NCBI RefSeq assembly: GCF_037042905.1
Contig: NC_087256.1
Location: 30,209,501 to 30,273,500 of the forward strand
DNA: 64,000 bases
Direction of reading: 5' to 3'
Source: Lytechinus pictus
Lineage: Eukaryota > Echinodermata > Echinoidea > Temnopleuroida > Toxopneustidae
Part shown: positions 50,001 through 60,109 of the stretch, piece by piece
Layout: each line of letters begins with the position of its first letter
Position numbering within the stretch: the first letter of the stretch is position 1
Program-made: the position numbers and the translations under genes
Notes under the pieces: model-generated
Seen by the model: only the letters and a program-made list of their open reading frames with translations
Told to the model about the DNA's origin: nothing
Database searches by the model: none

Positions 50001-53000
50001 ATTAATGGCTTTATATTTTCGACACTGAACGGTGCACCGCTGATCGTGTTTGCGTTTGGTATTTCATAGTTGGGTTTTCAATCATGATTCGTGTTGCTGT
50101 TTGAATTTGAAAATCAACATTGAACACACCCTATGAAGGACAAGTTAGTGAGCCTTAAAATGCCACTAATATTTCCCAAATTGCAAGCTTTGAGGCAACT
50201 ATCATGTCAAGAATTGCCAGAAACAACACATGACAGAATACATTCGCTACTAATTGCTAATTGCAAAAGTAGCCCTTAATGGAGAGAAATAGCCCCCTAA
50301 ATTTCAGCAAACTGCCCCTATGTAGAGAAAAAATATTCCCTAAATGACTAAAATTATTTCCTACCTGTAGTTCTACAGTGATTTTACTTTTGGGAAGTCT
50401 CTCCCCACCTTACAAAACATGATATGGGTGTACATTACAGGGCATTGTACATGTACAGTACATGTCACTCCATAAATGGATAAATTCTATGGAATCTTTT
50501 AATGGGTCCCTGGGCTAACCAAAGTATCCCTAAAACATCAATGAGATTGGATACTACCTGGACATCTGGGCAACTTAATAAATCATAGAATTACAAACAA
50601 ATTACTATATTTATTAGTGATCAAAAAGGTAAAAAAAAAAAAAAAAATTGAAATACACTTTACTCTAATTTTATTGTCAGTGCCACTAGTTTCCAATTTA
50701 AAAACTCTGAACATAAAGTCACAATTGCAAAAGTCCTGAACAAACTTTCTTGCCTTTTGGCTAAGAACAGATGATTTTTTTAAAGTTAAAGCCTTAAAAT
50801 ACTTCTGTGTAGCCTGGGGTTGATATTTATCCATTTCACATCAAACGATCACATCAATTCACTGGAGAGCATATGGATACAGCACCAGCCTATCTGGTAC
50901 AATTGTTATTATTGATGTAAATGGAACAACGCAGTGACGTCTTTCAGTCACTTCAATCCCTCTCCGTTCTTATCATCATCAGTTAAAGATCATATCTTCC
51001 TTTTCAACTCACTAGCCGGCCTCAAGGATACAACATTTTCAGAGAACAACAAAATATATTTGTGATCACTTAAAATGAATTCCCCCACTCAAGATATTGA
51101 TATTTGTGTTTGCATTAAAGAACCCTTTTAATGGACATGGAATAAAAAACTACTCGAGGAGATATTCCCTCATATACATACAAATTAAAATCCATGTACT
51201 TGTACATTTTGTTCTTTGAGAGATACTACATGTAAAGACAATATATGCATTGTAGCCACACGTCAAAGCCCAAGAAATTACATGGAGATGTTGTGATCAG
51301 TTCACATTGGCCAATAAAAAAGTATATTCTACTACAGGTACATTGTATGCTCTTGTACATCGTGTATTTATCTGTTGTGTGGAAGGGGTCTGACTCCATT
51401 TGTACATCTCAGTAGGCCCTATATTGAATCCTCAGCTATTAAAGTCATAAAATATCTTTACGCTTTAATGTCTGAGTCTAGACTCAAGCTGGGCGCACTA
51501 CACTGAGTTAACTAGTCAGGAGATTGTGACATGAGATGAGTGCATCCATATTTAGTCAAAATTCAAGTTCTGTCTTTTTCTTCAAAAATACATATTTAAT
51601 CCATTGTTGAATGAAAAAAAAAATATATAAATATGGAAATGTTAGACCCAGTTCTATCTACAATAAACCAGTAATAGTGGAAACCAGTCTAGCATGTAGA
51701 TGTAACTTTAAATGGGAATGCTCAAAGTGGTCTTGGAATTGATCGTAAGTGGTCATATCAGTGGATTAAGAACTATTTATCGTAAAAGACATGAAGTCAT
51801 AAGAGTCTTGATACTGTTTAATATAGCTGATTGGGGGAAGAAACATATTTCGATGAAATTGCCTTATCTTGATAGAATAAATATCATTCCACTAGCGTAA
51901 ACATTGCCATCACCCATCACGAAACATATATCTCAGTCTTATTGGGGTTGGAAATCAGTAACATAGGGGCCTAAATGTTGCCCTCGTGATGTATAACAAG
52001 AAAATCAAAAGCTCCTTCACATTTTGCCCTTTTGACTATTACCTTGAATGTTTTTCTTTGCCTACTTCATGTTTTATTTTGACAATTGCTATCACGTTTT
52101 AAAACAGCTATTTAGAAGATTTTACTTGTGTAAACAGTGCTTATCATATATTGCTGTTCAGGAGCACGAGGAGTGTGGGGTTGGAAACCAATACATTAAC
52201 ATATCTATTGCCCTTGTGACGTCTTTCATGTTCACCTATTGACTTCAGACAGAGTAAGGCTAACTACATGTAGGTCAGCGTCTTGTGCCCTCTACTACTT
52301 ATAAACCAGACCAGCCAACCTTCTACAACAAAAAAAGTATTCTTAAAAGGAAAAAAAAGTATTAAAAAAAGAGTATTAATTTTTTTTTGTCTCAACGTAA
52401 CAATCGCCAGCCTGTTGTAGTGAGATCAGTGAAAAAACATGGGAAATGACTCTTCTTAAAAACTTGATAATTCACCCTTTTAAACATTGCTCGTAGGCAA
52501 ATATTTACTTGTTCTTTTCATGTAACAAGTTACTGGCCGGACAGTGATTTTTACCGGTCTGGGACTGTCGGACCGGCGCTAGTGTCACGCGCCATGTATA
52601 ATACATACTCCGTGATCCGAAATAAAAAAAAAAAGTAACAAATCATATAAAAAAAGTATTGGTGTATTCATAGAAAAAAAGAGGAACAAATACTCTAAAA
52701 AGGGAACGGTTGGCATGTCTGCATAACCAGGGACTCTACCTCTCAGCTCATGTCCCTGATAAAACGATATCACACCCCCCCAAAAAAAAATTACTCTACA
52801 GGTGGTTTTGCTCACCTAGTAATAATTCATAATCAATGTTAACAGCTAGTGCCTTGCCTTTGTCGTAAAAAAATGCATTTTTCTGGTTTGCATCAACCAA
52901 ATTTTGTTTGAGAGAATACAAGTACTTGCAGTTTAGGCGATGTAGTTTTCAAGATCGCTTTGCCTCGCTCAACTGATTTGAGTGTAAGCGAGGACACAAT

Positions 53001-55733
53001 TTTGACCGCACTTCTCCACACACTGTGTGTAGAATGTCTACGCTGTGGTTTCAAATTTTGTGCAAAACATGTGACCCCACTGAGAGCGTTCTCTTAGCAA
53101 CAAGACAGCTTTACGTATTTTGGTTTTGAAAACCATTTTCGGTTGATCAAATGGGAACGCTAGCAATGCGATCTTCCAAACTGGTTTCCTGAACCCGTTT
53201 CCAGTAATGAGAATGGGGTCTTAGTTTAACATAAACCAGCTTGGGTCCAGACGGTTCCTGGTACAGAAAAGGGTAGTAAATGTAGATCACTTGTTTAAAG
53301 GAGAAGGAAACCCTTGAAACTAGCTGAATCCATATCAAAGAGAAAAATCAAAGAAACATATTGTTGAAAGTTTGAGGAAGATTGAATGAATAATAAGAAA
53401 GTTATGAGCATTTGAATATTGAGATCACTAGTGCCATGTAGATCCTCCCATCGGCAATGCGACCAAGATCTGTGATATCACACACGTACAACTCCCTCAT
53501 TACTTTAGTACTTATTTCACTTATATTCTCACTTTTATAGAGTCTATCACAAGGTTAGGTGTTTTCTTTATGAGATGACAAGTACAGAGGTTTCACAACA
53601 TTATATCATTGATGAATCGTTTGTCATATGATTAGAATGAGCAAAAAGATATGTTTTGGGGTATATTTTCAGTGTCCGAATGGGAGAGTTGTACGTGCGT
53701 GACATCACAGATCTTGGTCGCATTGCCAATGGGAGGATCTCCATAGCATTAGTGATCTCGACATTCAAATGCTCATAACTCTTTTATTGCTAGTCCTATT
53801 TTACTCAAAGTTTTGTTGATCTTATTCTTTGATTTTTCTGCTTTCACAAAAGCTAACTTGCTCCAAGAGTTTCATTCTCCTTTAAATGAAGTATTTTATA
53901 AGCCAGACATGTGTGTTTAATCAGGGCTGTGCTTTATCTTTTATTTATCTCGCTTATCTTGAAACCTATATAGGAATTGACAGATGAAAACTAATCCTCT
54001 TTATTCATCGAGTCAGATTAAAGGAGAACAGGACTGGTTAGAACCCCCGATTCCTTCCAGCATAAAGAAAGTCATTTTCATCTTGAAAATAAAAATAATT
54101 CAAAAAATCGAAAAGGTTTACGAGATTGTTTAACAATGAGCAGCATCTGATTAGGTGGTTTCAAACCGCCTCGATCACAAGAATCCCCGTTAAATTACGA
54201 GAACTTTCTTAGGCTGAAAAATACCCATTAATTATTCCTGCATTCACACCGCCCTGAAACATACCCTTCGGGATAAGTTCCTGAAGTTACGAGCATGCGC
54301 AGTATGGTCTGATAAGCAAGTAAGGCGCGAGATTCAAAATCACTAGCCCAGCAGCCACCCACGGCGCCGCACCCAACGACACGCTGGGCTAAAACTTCCC
54401 GTAATTTGCTTTCAGACCGCCAAAATACCCACGACCTTGGAAAAATCCCCGCGAAAGTTCTCGTAATTTCGCCAAGTACCTACTATTTATCGGGTATTTT
54501 CTTTCGGGGATATTACGCGTAGTTTGCTTTCACATCGCCAAAATACCTGGTATTTTCTGATCGGGGTAAATTTCCCGATCAGAGAATACCTGGAACTGGC
54601 GAACTTCGAGGCGGTCTGAAACCACCTATTGTGGGGGCATCGTGGTCTAGTGGTTATGACTCTTTTCTTTCAATCTGAGGGATGTGGGTTTAATTCCAAA
54701 CCATGGCATTTTTTCCTTCAGCAAGAAATTTACCCACATTGTACTGCACTCAACCTAGGTGATGTAAATGGGTACCTGGTGGGTATTTATTCCTTGAAAT
54801 AAGTGTGCGCTGTAACAAGCTTGTTGGGCTAAAGACTAGGTATTATCCAAGGTCTCTTAGAAAGTGGCATATTTTTTTATATCTTTATAATTATTTTTTT
54901 ATATCTTTATTTCATTATCTTTTTTGTATTGCTGCTTTTTTTGGCCCATATAGATTTAAGTGTTATACGTTATACTTTTTTTCTTTTTGAGTGGTCCACC
55001 CTTTACAAGCTTTGCTTTTTAGTGGGCCACTCCATTTTTCCAACATATCTTGCATAGTATTATCAAATTGGAAATATTATCTTCTGTATCAAGTGTATAT
55101 TTTTTATATTTGGTTTATTTGAATATTTATGTCATTTATATTGTCTGATGTTATGTTTTATATATTGTTATTATTGCATTGTAAAATTTGTTGGAAAAAT
55201 GAATAAATAAATGAATGAATGAAATGAATGAATATACCCTAGATGGTACAGTTATGTCATGTGTTAGATACGAAAACTGAATATTATCATTAAGAATATC
55301 CACATAATGTTGGAGGTTAAATAAATATTTCATATTCCATCAAATCAGGTGAGAACAAGATGTCTGGTTTAGATAGGTCTAGACATGTATACAAAATAAT
55401 AATTAAGGTATTTCAGATACCCAATCAATTTTTCATAAATTAAGTTGTTTCATTCATTGTTTGTCTCTGAATATGCCTTATACAGTGTAAGTTACAGGGT
55501 TTTCCAAATGCTACAGATCTGTAACTAACTTCCAATTTATTCTTGACCCAATGACCTTTCTCCAATTTACCTGTGCCATCAGGAAGTGACTGGACATATG
55601 TTGGAAACATCTTGACCTTAGCTTCATCATGAGTGGCCTTGTCCAGTCCTTTGGTCATCTCTTTGGTCAGTCTCACACCAATGTCCTTCATCAATTCCAA
55701 TGAGATGTCAAATGGCTTCAATACAGCCTGTGC
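34663..55733 (-). CDS. HK: Hexokinase, single catalytic domain (exons 2-9)
   Basis: Phosphorylates glucose or other hexoses with ATP, the first step of glycolysis, in the cytosol or at the mitochondrial surface. Minus-strand exons 55733-55571, 41529-41390, 40159-40039, 38871-38780, 37633-37534, 36867-36678, 35573-35418 and 35035-34663 join in frame to 444 residues plus the missing N-terminus, the size of a 50-kDa hexokinase. Exon lengths 163, 100 and 156 equal those I recall for vertebrate hexokinases. Numbering from exon 2: phosphate loop D-L-G-G-S-N-F-R (63-70, Ser where Thr is usual), [10 protein letters not shown] (124-133), T-K-G-F (148-151), catalytic Asp184 in [15 protein letters not shown] (235-245), S-G-M-Y-L-G-E, and [10 protein letters not shown] (420-429). 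No second half-domain lies upstream in the window. HK1, HK2 or glucokinase type cannot be fixed. Confidence 0.95.
35418..35573 (-). CDS. HK: Hexokinase exon 8
   Basis: 156 bp; acceptor TGTTTAG, donor AAAA|GTGAGT. Begins [12 protein letters not shown], invariant in the family, and ends in [10 protein letters not shown]. Confidence 0.95.
35707..35982 (+). mobile_element. tRNA-headed SINE in intron 7
   Basis: B box GGTTCGAATCC, then the family body (CCATGGCG, TGTGCTGCACTCGACCCAGG, GGGTACCTGGCAGGAATTTA, GGCTGCGGGGCTAAAGCCAG) and an ATTATTATT tail. The A-box end is degraded. It is antisense to hexokinase. Confidence 0.85.
36484..36600 (-). pseudogene. Duplicated, broken tail of hexokinase exon 7
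   Basis: This intron 7 segment is a diverged tandem copy of 36617-36734, which spans the last 57 bases of exon 7, its donor and adjoining intron. Shared blocks include CTATGGTGTAAA, GAAATCCCTATGATCAATA and CATTAAAATCATA. The donor GTGAGT reads TTGAGT here and a T run replaces part of the coding end, so it cannot act as exon 7. Confidence 0.8.
36678..36867 (-). CDS. HK: Hexokinase exon 7
   Basis: 190 bp; acceptor TCTGCTCAG, donor AACT|GTGAGT. Encodes [10 protein letters not shown] (207-216) and the glucose-binding [11 protein letters not shown] (235-245), ending N-Q-G-K-Q-L. Confidence 0.95.
37016..37175. mobile_element. MITE with GGTGCATAAAAGTTAC end, in intron 6
   Basis: GCCCTGGTGCATAAAAGTTAC at the left; the right end GTAACTCTGGTGGAATAGGG is a degraded inverse. 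ACCATGGTAAC and CAATCAAAATCAAGGAT blocks are shared, in complement, with the better preserved copy at 58049-58210. Confidence 0.6.
37534..37633 (-). CDS. HK: Hexokinase exon 6 (catalytic Asp)
   Basis: 100 bp; acceptor TCCTTTGCAG, donor CTAG|GTAAGG. Encodes residues 173-205 with L-V-N-D-T-T-G-T; D184 is the catalytic base of the family. Confidence 0.95.
37634..38779. other. Hexokinase intron 5
   Basis: Contains a faint MITE-like pair (GGACCCAGCTTTATAAAG near 37743 and TTTATGAAATGGGCC near 37968) and an AATAATAAT tail-like fragment near 38113-38170. No other coding sequence recognised. Confidence 0.5.
38780..38871 (-). CDS. HK: Hexokinase exon 5
   Basis: 92 bp; acceptor CTTTGCATAG, donor AAAA|GTAAGC. 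Encodes [12 protein letters not shown] (147-158), including the substrate-binding T-K. It is four bases shorter than the 96-bp vertebrate exon I recall, balanced by boundary shifts in exon 4. Confidence 0.9.
38950..39100 (+). mobile_element. Diverged SINE 5' part in intron 4
   Basis: Recognisable by GGGTCGTG, GATTCCCATCATG, CTTTGGCAAGGCGTCAAT, TAAATGGGTACCCGGTGGG. It breaks off at a MITE; sequence resembling its continuation (AGGTAGGATGCGAAAA) resumes after 39274. Confidence 0.6.
39101..39274. mobile_element. MITE with GTTTCATAAAGCTG termini, in intron 4
   Basis: GTTTCATAAAGCTGTTCGTA and the inverted CAGCTTTATGAAA end enclose GAGCGACTTTAAGAACGACT and its decayed complement. A well-preserved sister is at 62113-62290. 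Confidence 0.75.
39728..40030 (+). mobile_element. Full-length tRNA-headed SINE in intron 4
   Basis: A box GTGGCCCAGTGGATTAG, B box GGCTCGAATCCC, complete body and the 3' end GCGCTATACAAGAACTGCG followed by (TTA)n. It is antisense to hexokinase, and its tail ends about 9 bases from the exon 4 splice donor. Confidence 0.9.
40039..40159 (-). CDS. HK: Hexokinase exon 4
   Basis: 121 bp; acceptor TTCATTGGTACAG, donor TCAG|GTAAAT. Encodes L-F-D-Y-I-A-D-C and [11 protein letters not shown] (residues 102-141). Confidence 0.95.
40160..41389. other. Hexokinase intron 3
   Basis: AT-rich, with a G run near 40951-40958. No repeat with clear ends and no other exon seen. Confidence 0.5.
41390..41529 (-). 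CDS. HK: Hexokinase exon 3 (phosphate loop)
   Basis: 140 bp; acceptor CTCATCCACAG, donor CCAG|GTAAAT. Encodes [19 protein letters not shown] (56-74); Ser67 replaces the usual Thr, a conservative change. Ends M-V-G-T-G-D-Q. Confidence 0.95.
42391..42535. mobile_element. MITE with CCATTTCATAAAGACTTGT end
   Basis: CCCATTTCATAAAGACTTGT pairs inverted with ACAAGTTTTATGAAACAAGC; 145 bp with no coding capacity. Confidence 0.65.
42978..43225 (+). mobile_element. tRNA-headed SINE, diverged copy
   Basis: TTAGTCTCCAAATTTTGAAA, B box GGTTCGATTCC, CCATGGCAAG, CTGCACTCAACCCAGGTGAG and GGGTACCTCGTAGG show the family; the 3' part is diverged and ends in ATTATTAT. Confidence 0.8.
43500..43860 (+). repeat. 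G-rich imperfect repeat
   Basis: Irregular copies of GGGCAGGCTGAGGGCATGC and AGGGGCAT-type units, followed by a run of about 13 G near 43828-43840. Able to form G-quadruplexes on the plus strand; no gene. Confidence 0.5.
44288..44496. mobile_element. hAT-type MITE
   Basis: CAGTAGCGCACGCAGG and the inverted CCTACGTACACTACTG bound 209 bp. The flanks ATCCATAC and ACCAATAC agree at 6 of 8. The interior contains long T and G homopolymers. Confidence 0.6.
45393..45666 (-). mobile_element. Full-length tRNA-headed SINE (minus strand)
   Basis: Read on the minus strand: CGTGGTCTAGTGGTTCTGAC (A box), GGTTCGAATCCCAGCCATGG (B box), the family body, then GCGCTTTATAAATCCGGC and (TTA)n. Same strand as hexokinase. 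Confidence 0.9.
46192..46507. mobile_element. MITE with TGGCCCGTATTCTCAAGTC end
   Basis: TGGCCCGTATTCTCAAGTCG and the inverted GACTTCAGAATACGGGCCA enclose TTAAACC-type motifs on both arms; 316 bp. Confidence 0.8.
46515..46980. mobile_element. TTGGTCTAA palindromic element split by a SINE
   Basis: TTGGTCTAATACCAACTTGG on the left and TTAGACCAAGTGG, ATAGACCAATCAGCAGTTTACC on the right match the 29.6-30.3 kb element. A 5'-truncated SINE occupies 46673-46858. Confidence 0.65.
46673..46858 (+). mobile_element. 5'-truncated SINE
   Basis: Begins mid-body at TTGTGCTGCACTCGACCCAG and continues to GCGCTATACAAAAACTGCG and (TTA)n. It lacks the tRNA head. Confidence 0.85.
53294..53886. mobile_element. 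Palindromic TTTAAA-ended MITE
   Basis: TTTAAAGGAGAAGGAAAC and the inverted GTTTCATTCTCCTTTAAA end; arms continue inward (CATTGGCAATGCGACCAAGA-type blocks and GTACAACTC/GAGTTGTAC). Same architecture as 24405-25016. Confidence 0.85.
54153..54627. mobile_element. MITE with AGGTGGTTTCAAACCGCCTCG end
   Basis: AGGTGGTTTCAAACCGCCTC pairs with the inverted GAGGCGGTCTGAAACCACCT. The interior has repeated AATACCC and GAACTTTC-type motifs. It abuts a SINE at its right end. Confidence 0.8.
54630..54880 (+). mobile_element. tRNA-headed SINE
   Basis: A box CGTGGTCTAGTGGTTATGAC, weak B box GGTTTAATTCC, CCATGGCATTTTTTCC, TGCACTCAACCTAGGTGATG and GGGTACCTGG; 3' end diverged. Confidence 0.8.
55200..55235 (+). 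repeat. (GAAT)n microsatellite
   Basis: Short AAATAAAT/GAATGAAT repeat in intron 2. Confidence 0.7.
55571..55733 (-). CDS. HK: Hexokinase exon 2
   Basis: 163 bp; acceptor ATCACTCTACAG, donor ACAG|GTAAAT. Encodes [11 protein letters not shown], the N-terminal helix of the domain, then V-K-M-F-P-T-Y-V and L-P-D-G-T. It starts in phase 0, so an upstream coding exon must supply the initiator Met. Confidence 0.95.
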
Positions 55734-56971
55734 CTGTAGAGTGATTGCAAGAGGTAAAGGTATCAATAAGAGAAAACATAAAAAAGGAAAAACTGTTTTT
55801 TTAAGCATAATTATGAAATATCCTTGAAAATAAAAAGGAAAAGGGCAAGGATCTATGACATTCCATGCATTTGATAAGCTAGATGCACAATAACATGTTA
55901 TTTTATAGTATATAACTTGGGGGAAATCTTGACCAATCACAAACATTTAAACTCAGATTTGAATTTTGCTGTCCCTTAGGTTGTGACTGCCAATCACAAC
56001 TCGAAAGAAATATATCATAAAATCTAGATGCATATTTAGACTTCTTGATAGGATTTGCAAAACTTTTTATGAAATTATCCCCTGAATATTTATTAATAAG
56101 TTTGCCATCCAACAAAAACAATATCAAAATAGAACATTTCATGATTCCAGCAGACTGCTTTTAGGTTAAAACAAATTGAAGCTCCTTGGTTAAAAACACT
56201 TACCACATTGAAAGAGAATCATGACAAAATTGTTGAAGCTTTCTTTAAACTACAAATCTACCTCAAATCACACGAATTTGAGTAGTATAGAGAACAGCTA
56301 ACAAGCATAACAACAAAAATTTCATCAAATTTGGATGTACATGCACAAAATTTGAGGTCATTCTACATGCAAATATGTCAGCTGATTTCCAAACCTATTC
56401 TTGATGAAATTTTTTACATGGCACTTCATTACTATGAAAATATCATATAACTCTCCGTGGAATTATAATGATAATTTTATACATTTCATGGGAGGCCAAG
56501 CCATATTATACACCTTTGGAATATCAAACTTGATAATTATTTGAAAAGCAATACCAAGTGTTTGACATCATATAGCTCCCTCAATTTTGAAAATATGTTC
56601 AAAATATAGCTTCTGTTTGATGAAATTTTCAATTTTCTGCTTGTTAATTTTTCTCTTTAAATCAACTTGTTATTGAAGTGGACATAGCCTTTTATAATAA
56701 AGAATGGAAGATGTGATCTTTCTCATGAAATATGATGCATATGACATTTGAAGTGAAAATGAATGCAAAGCACTGATCATTTGGCAATAAGGAAGTAAAA
56801 TCAGGTCCACAGTACACAAATGTACAATACACAACTAGACAATAATAATCTAAAATGAGCATAAAATATTTGCGAGAGAGAATCCCCCTAAAGTTTCCGT
56901 TTCTGGGGACAAACTCTGAAATTTGACATGCAATGATTAAACCAATTATGATATTCATTTTTTCAAAGCAA

Positions 56972-57305
56972 TATTAAAGCATATTGCCCTTTTAATGTTT
57001 ATAGCCCTTGTACATTTTTTATCCCAGAAGTGCACTCATTTTAAAGTTTATTTAGAGGACAATATCATACCATAAAGATTATAAGCCCAGAAGCTTTATC
57101 AATATTTGATTTCATAGGTGACCTTATTTTGTTTTCTATTAAACAATAGTAAAGCATATTGCCCTTTTAATGTTTATAGCCCTTGTACATTTTTATCCAG
57201 AAGTGCACTCATTTCAAAGTTCATTTAGAGGACAATATCATACCATAAGGATAATAAACCCAGAATTTCCAGAAGCTTTATCAATATTTAATTTCAAAGG
57301 TGACC
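56972..57305. repeat. Tandem duplication of about 155 bp
   Basis: 56972-57123 and 57148-57305 are close copies sharing AAGCATATTGCCCTTTTAAT, CAGAAGTGCACTCATTT and GAGGACAATATCATACCATA, separated by about 25 bases. Non-coding. Confidence 0.9.
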
Positions 57306-58048
57306 AGGTCGAGAAAATAAATAATCATACTTCTCAAGTCAATAACCTGAGAGAATACTACTACTTCAAGTAAAGGTCAAGTGACGTGAATAATCTGTCC
57401 CTTTTTCTGTAATTTTCCATTCTTCATTTATGTAATTATTGATTAATGATTAATGAAGTGGTATTTCATTGACTCGTGTTGGGGTGTCGGATGTTTAACG
57501 GAGGTAAATAGCAGTGAACGTTGCTTACGTCAAGAGGAGGAGCCAAGGGGTTGACTTAGAATGAGGGACAGATGAATGAGTGGTAGTCTAGCCTTAACAG
57601 ACCCTCTTGAATGGGATTACATAAGATAATCTTTGTAGAAAAAAAAATCATTCTTGCTGGCTCAATGCTAGTCTACTGATGAATCCAATTGATTTTTAAA
57701 TATTTCATTATGAAATCTAATATAATATAAATTCAAAGACAATATCTTGGAGGAAACTAAGTATTTGTCTATATTTGATGAGAATGATATGAGTTTGTTA
57801 AAGCAAGACTACATACATGTATCTATTACGGAGTGAATCAAAGGTAATGTCGATACAGTAGACCTACATGTACATGCATACAAGTTTAGATGATAATAAG
57901 CAATGATATTCAAAACAAAATCTACATACATACTGTATAGGCCTATACAATTCATATTTGCAGAGTAATAAGTAACATGAAAAATGTTTGAAATCATGTT
58001 TGAGAAGATTTCAATTCTTGTGCATGGAGGCTACACCTGGTGGTCAGA

Positions 58049-58210
58049 CCTGGGCTCCGTTGCATAAAAGTTACCATTTAAAGTTTGCCATGCAATGGTA
58101 ACTTGCATGGAATCCTTGATTCTGATTGGCTGTTGATCAGCATTACCATGGTAGTTACCATTGGATGCTAAAGTTACCAAAATAGTAATTTTTATGCAAT
58201 GGGGCCCTGG
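58049..58210. mobile_element. MITE with TTGCATAAAAGTTAC end
   Basis: CTCCGTTGCATAAAAGTTAC pairs with the inverted GTAATTTTTATGCAATGGGG; inner TGGTAACT and ACCATGGTAGTTACC blocks are also inverted. 162 bp. Confidence 0.8.
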
Positions 58211-59249
58211 ACAATGTCAGCTTTATATACCAAAGTAGTGTGACAAGCTCTTTAATCATTCAAATTCAATCCTATTTCTTGGGTATCAAGAATTACATGT
58301 TAAGTCTTTAAATTAAGAAAATGAAATCTTGATTAAGAATAGATTTCTAATATTGTTTAAAGAAATCCCTTTTTTTTGTTATTAATAAGTGACAAAGAAA
58401 TCAAGTGACAATGCTTGATGTCACAAGTTGTATTCTTAATATCAGCAAATAAGGTTGAATGATAAAATGGATAGCCGTACTGTTGGCAAATGCCGACTAC
58501 ATATAAATATGAGGTGTGACTGCCATTTACAATATTGGCAAAATATACAATGCTTGAATACAATGAATGGAATAAAAAGATCAGATATGGTACACTAGCA
58601 CTTTAATCATTCGTATCTGAAAAAAATGAGATGAATCACGAATTAAAAAAATTACTTGAAAAAAAACAACAGACAATGAATATCAATGCTGATGAATGTG
58701 ATTATATATACAATATACAAAGTAAATTGTGAGTTACATGTACATGGTCACAAGCCAGCACATGTTCTGAAAATGAGAAATAGTACTTTGTATATTTAAA
58801 TTACTTGCACGATGATGAGGTTAGTTTAATAAAAAAAAAAAAAGGTGGAGGTTAAACTAAAATGCAGGAAATAGTGGATGATGAATTAAAGCAGAAAAGT
58901 AAATATCGATAAAGCAGTACGTAAATTTAATAGGGTTTTCTTTATTTACAAATGGCTTGAAGAAGAGTAAAAAAATTGTTGGGTTTTCAAGAAAGCAATG
59001 AAAATGAAGGGGGGGAGGTAAAGAGAATTTGGCTAGGGAATTGCACAACCTAAAAAAAGAAAAGCAAAGACTTTGATCATTTGATGAAATTTTAGTGAAC
59101 ACACTCCTAGAAATACAGCGATTTTGAATTTTTCTGACTGCATGGACAAGTATAAATGAAACCGATGGTGAACGCAGTTGATAAAAACAAGAAATGATTG
59201 GGTTTTTTTTAATAGAAAATGAATTAGAGACCATAGCTTTGCACAGTAC

Positions 59250-59327
59250 CCGGTTTAGTTTCTCAGACTCGCCCCCAATAATTGAGGCCAGGGGCTCCTT
59301 GGTGATGATAGAAGCACTGTCCCAATA
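59250..59327 (-). CDS. Candidate upstream hexokinase exon
   Basis: On the minus strand a branch-point-like TACTAAT and acceptor ATTCTAG precede 26 open codons (Y-W-D-S-A-S-I-I-T-K ... E-S-E-K-L-N-R), ending at a weak donor CGG|GTACTG. It is phase 0 at both ends, which fits exon 2, and E-K-L-N-R would extend the helix that begins A-Q-A-V-L-K-P-F. There is no ATG, so a further 5' exon would still be needed. Without transcript data this remains a guess. Confidence 0.35.
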
Positions 59328-60109
59328 CTAGAATTAGTAGAAAGATAAAAACCATAAGGAAAACAAAAAGAAAAAAATGCAGGGGAGAACATATATCTGC
59401 ATGCAGGATCAAAAAGTAAACAAAAACAACAAACAAACATGCACTAATTTTATCACTATAAAACCATACGTCTGTTAAATAATCGAAAAACTAGTCAATC
59501 CATGTTTAGGAATGGGAATGTGATATAATTTTACTAAAATAATGTTAGTTTCACTCATTGTTATTCTCAAACAAATGAAATATAAAAATCATAATGTCAT
59601 GTGATATTGTCTTCTGAAACTGAAAGTAAAAGTTAGTCATTGTAAAGTTCATTATAGATATGTTATCAACTAAATGGTTAACAATTATAAGGTTGCATGC
59701 TATATTAAATTCCATACATGATGCACTACAAAAACATTGCAGAAAATTCACAATGCACATCACATCACAACTCAAAGGACATACATCAACAGGTACACAC
59801 ATTCTCAAATTCCAACCAATCATTTTGTTGAGTAAATAAAAGCAAATCAAATGCATACCGTAACTAGGATATTCTCTCGTATTGATCACCAAACACTCAA
59901 CTTGACCATAAAAGCTATCACCACGATCGATACATTTTCTCACAAAACAAATAAATACTTCACTTCGACACTATTTCCTCACATTAACAGATCTCTGTTT
60001 GTGATCACAAAAATATTGATTACATTTTTATTCTCAGTTCTCCAATTGAGAGGTTATTTGAACCTTCAGTTTGGTCATTATACCACAGCCACACTGTCAA
60101 AAGGGCCTT

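Larger units (their letters stand above)
41530..55570. other. Hexokinase intron 2 (14 kb)
   Basis: The largest intron of the gene. It holds four SINE copies (42978, 45393, 46673, 54630), several MITEs and a SINE-split palindromic element. Poly-A (41841-41865), G-rich (43640-43860) and T17/G8 (about 44409-44436) tracts occur. Long stretches (47.0-52.5 kb) look unique and non-coding; I found no nested gene. Confidence 0.6.
55734..59249. other. Hexokinase intron 1 region
   Basis: AT-rich. Holds a tandem duplication (56972-57305), a MITE (58049-58210) and TACATGTA-rich stretches. A donor-like CTTGAC|GTAAGC on the minus strand near 57532 might mark an untranslated exon, but nothing else supports it. 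Confidence 0.45.

Noticed and set aside
55440-55946. 168-codon minus-strand frame around hexokinase exon 2
   Set aside because: Only 55571-55733 matches the family; both sides are intron beyond clear splice sites.
58857-59234. 125-codon minus frame next to the candidate hexokinase exon
   Set aside because: Phe/Ser/Leu-rich translation of AT-rich sequence beyond the proposed donor.
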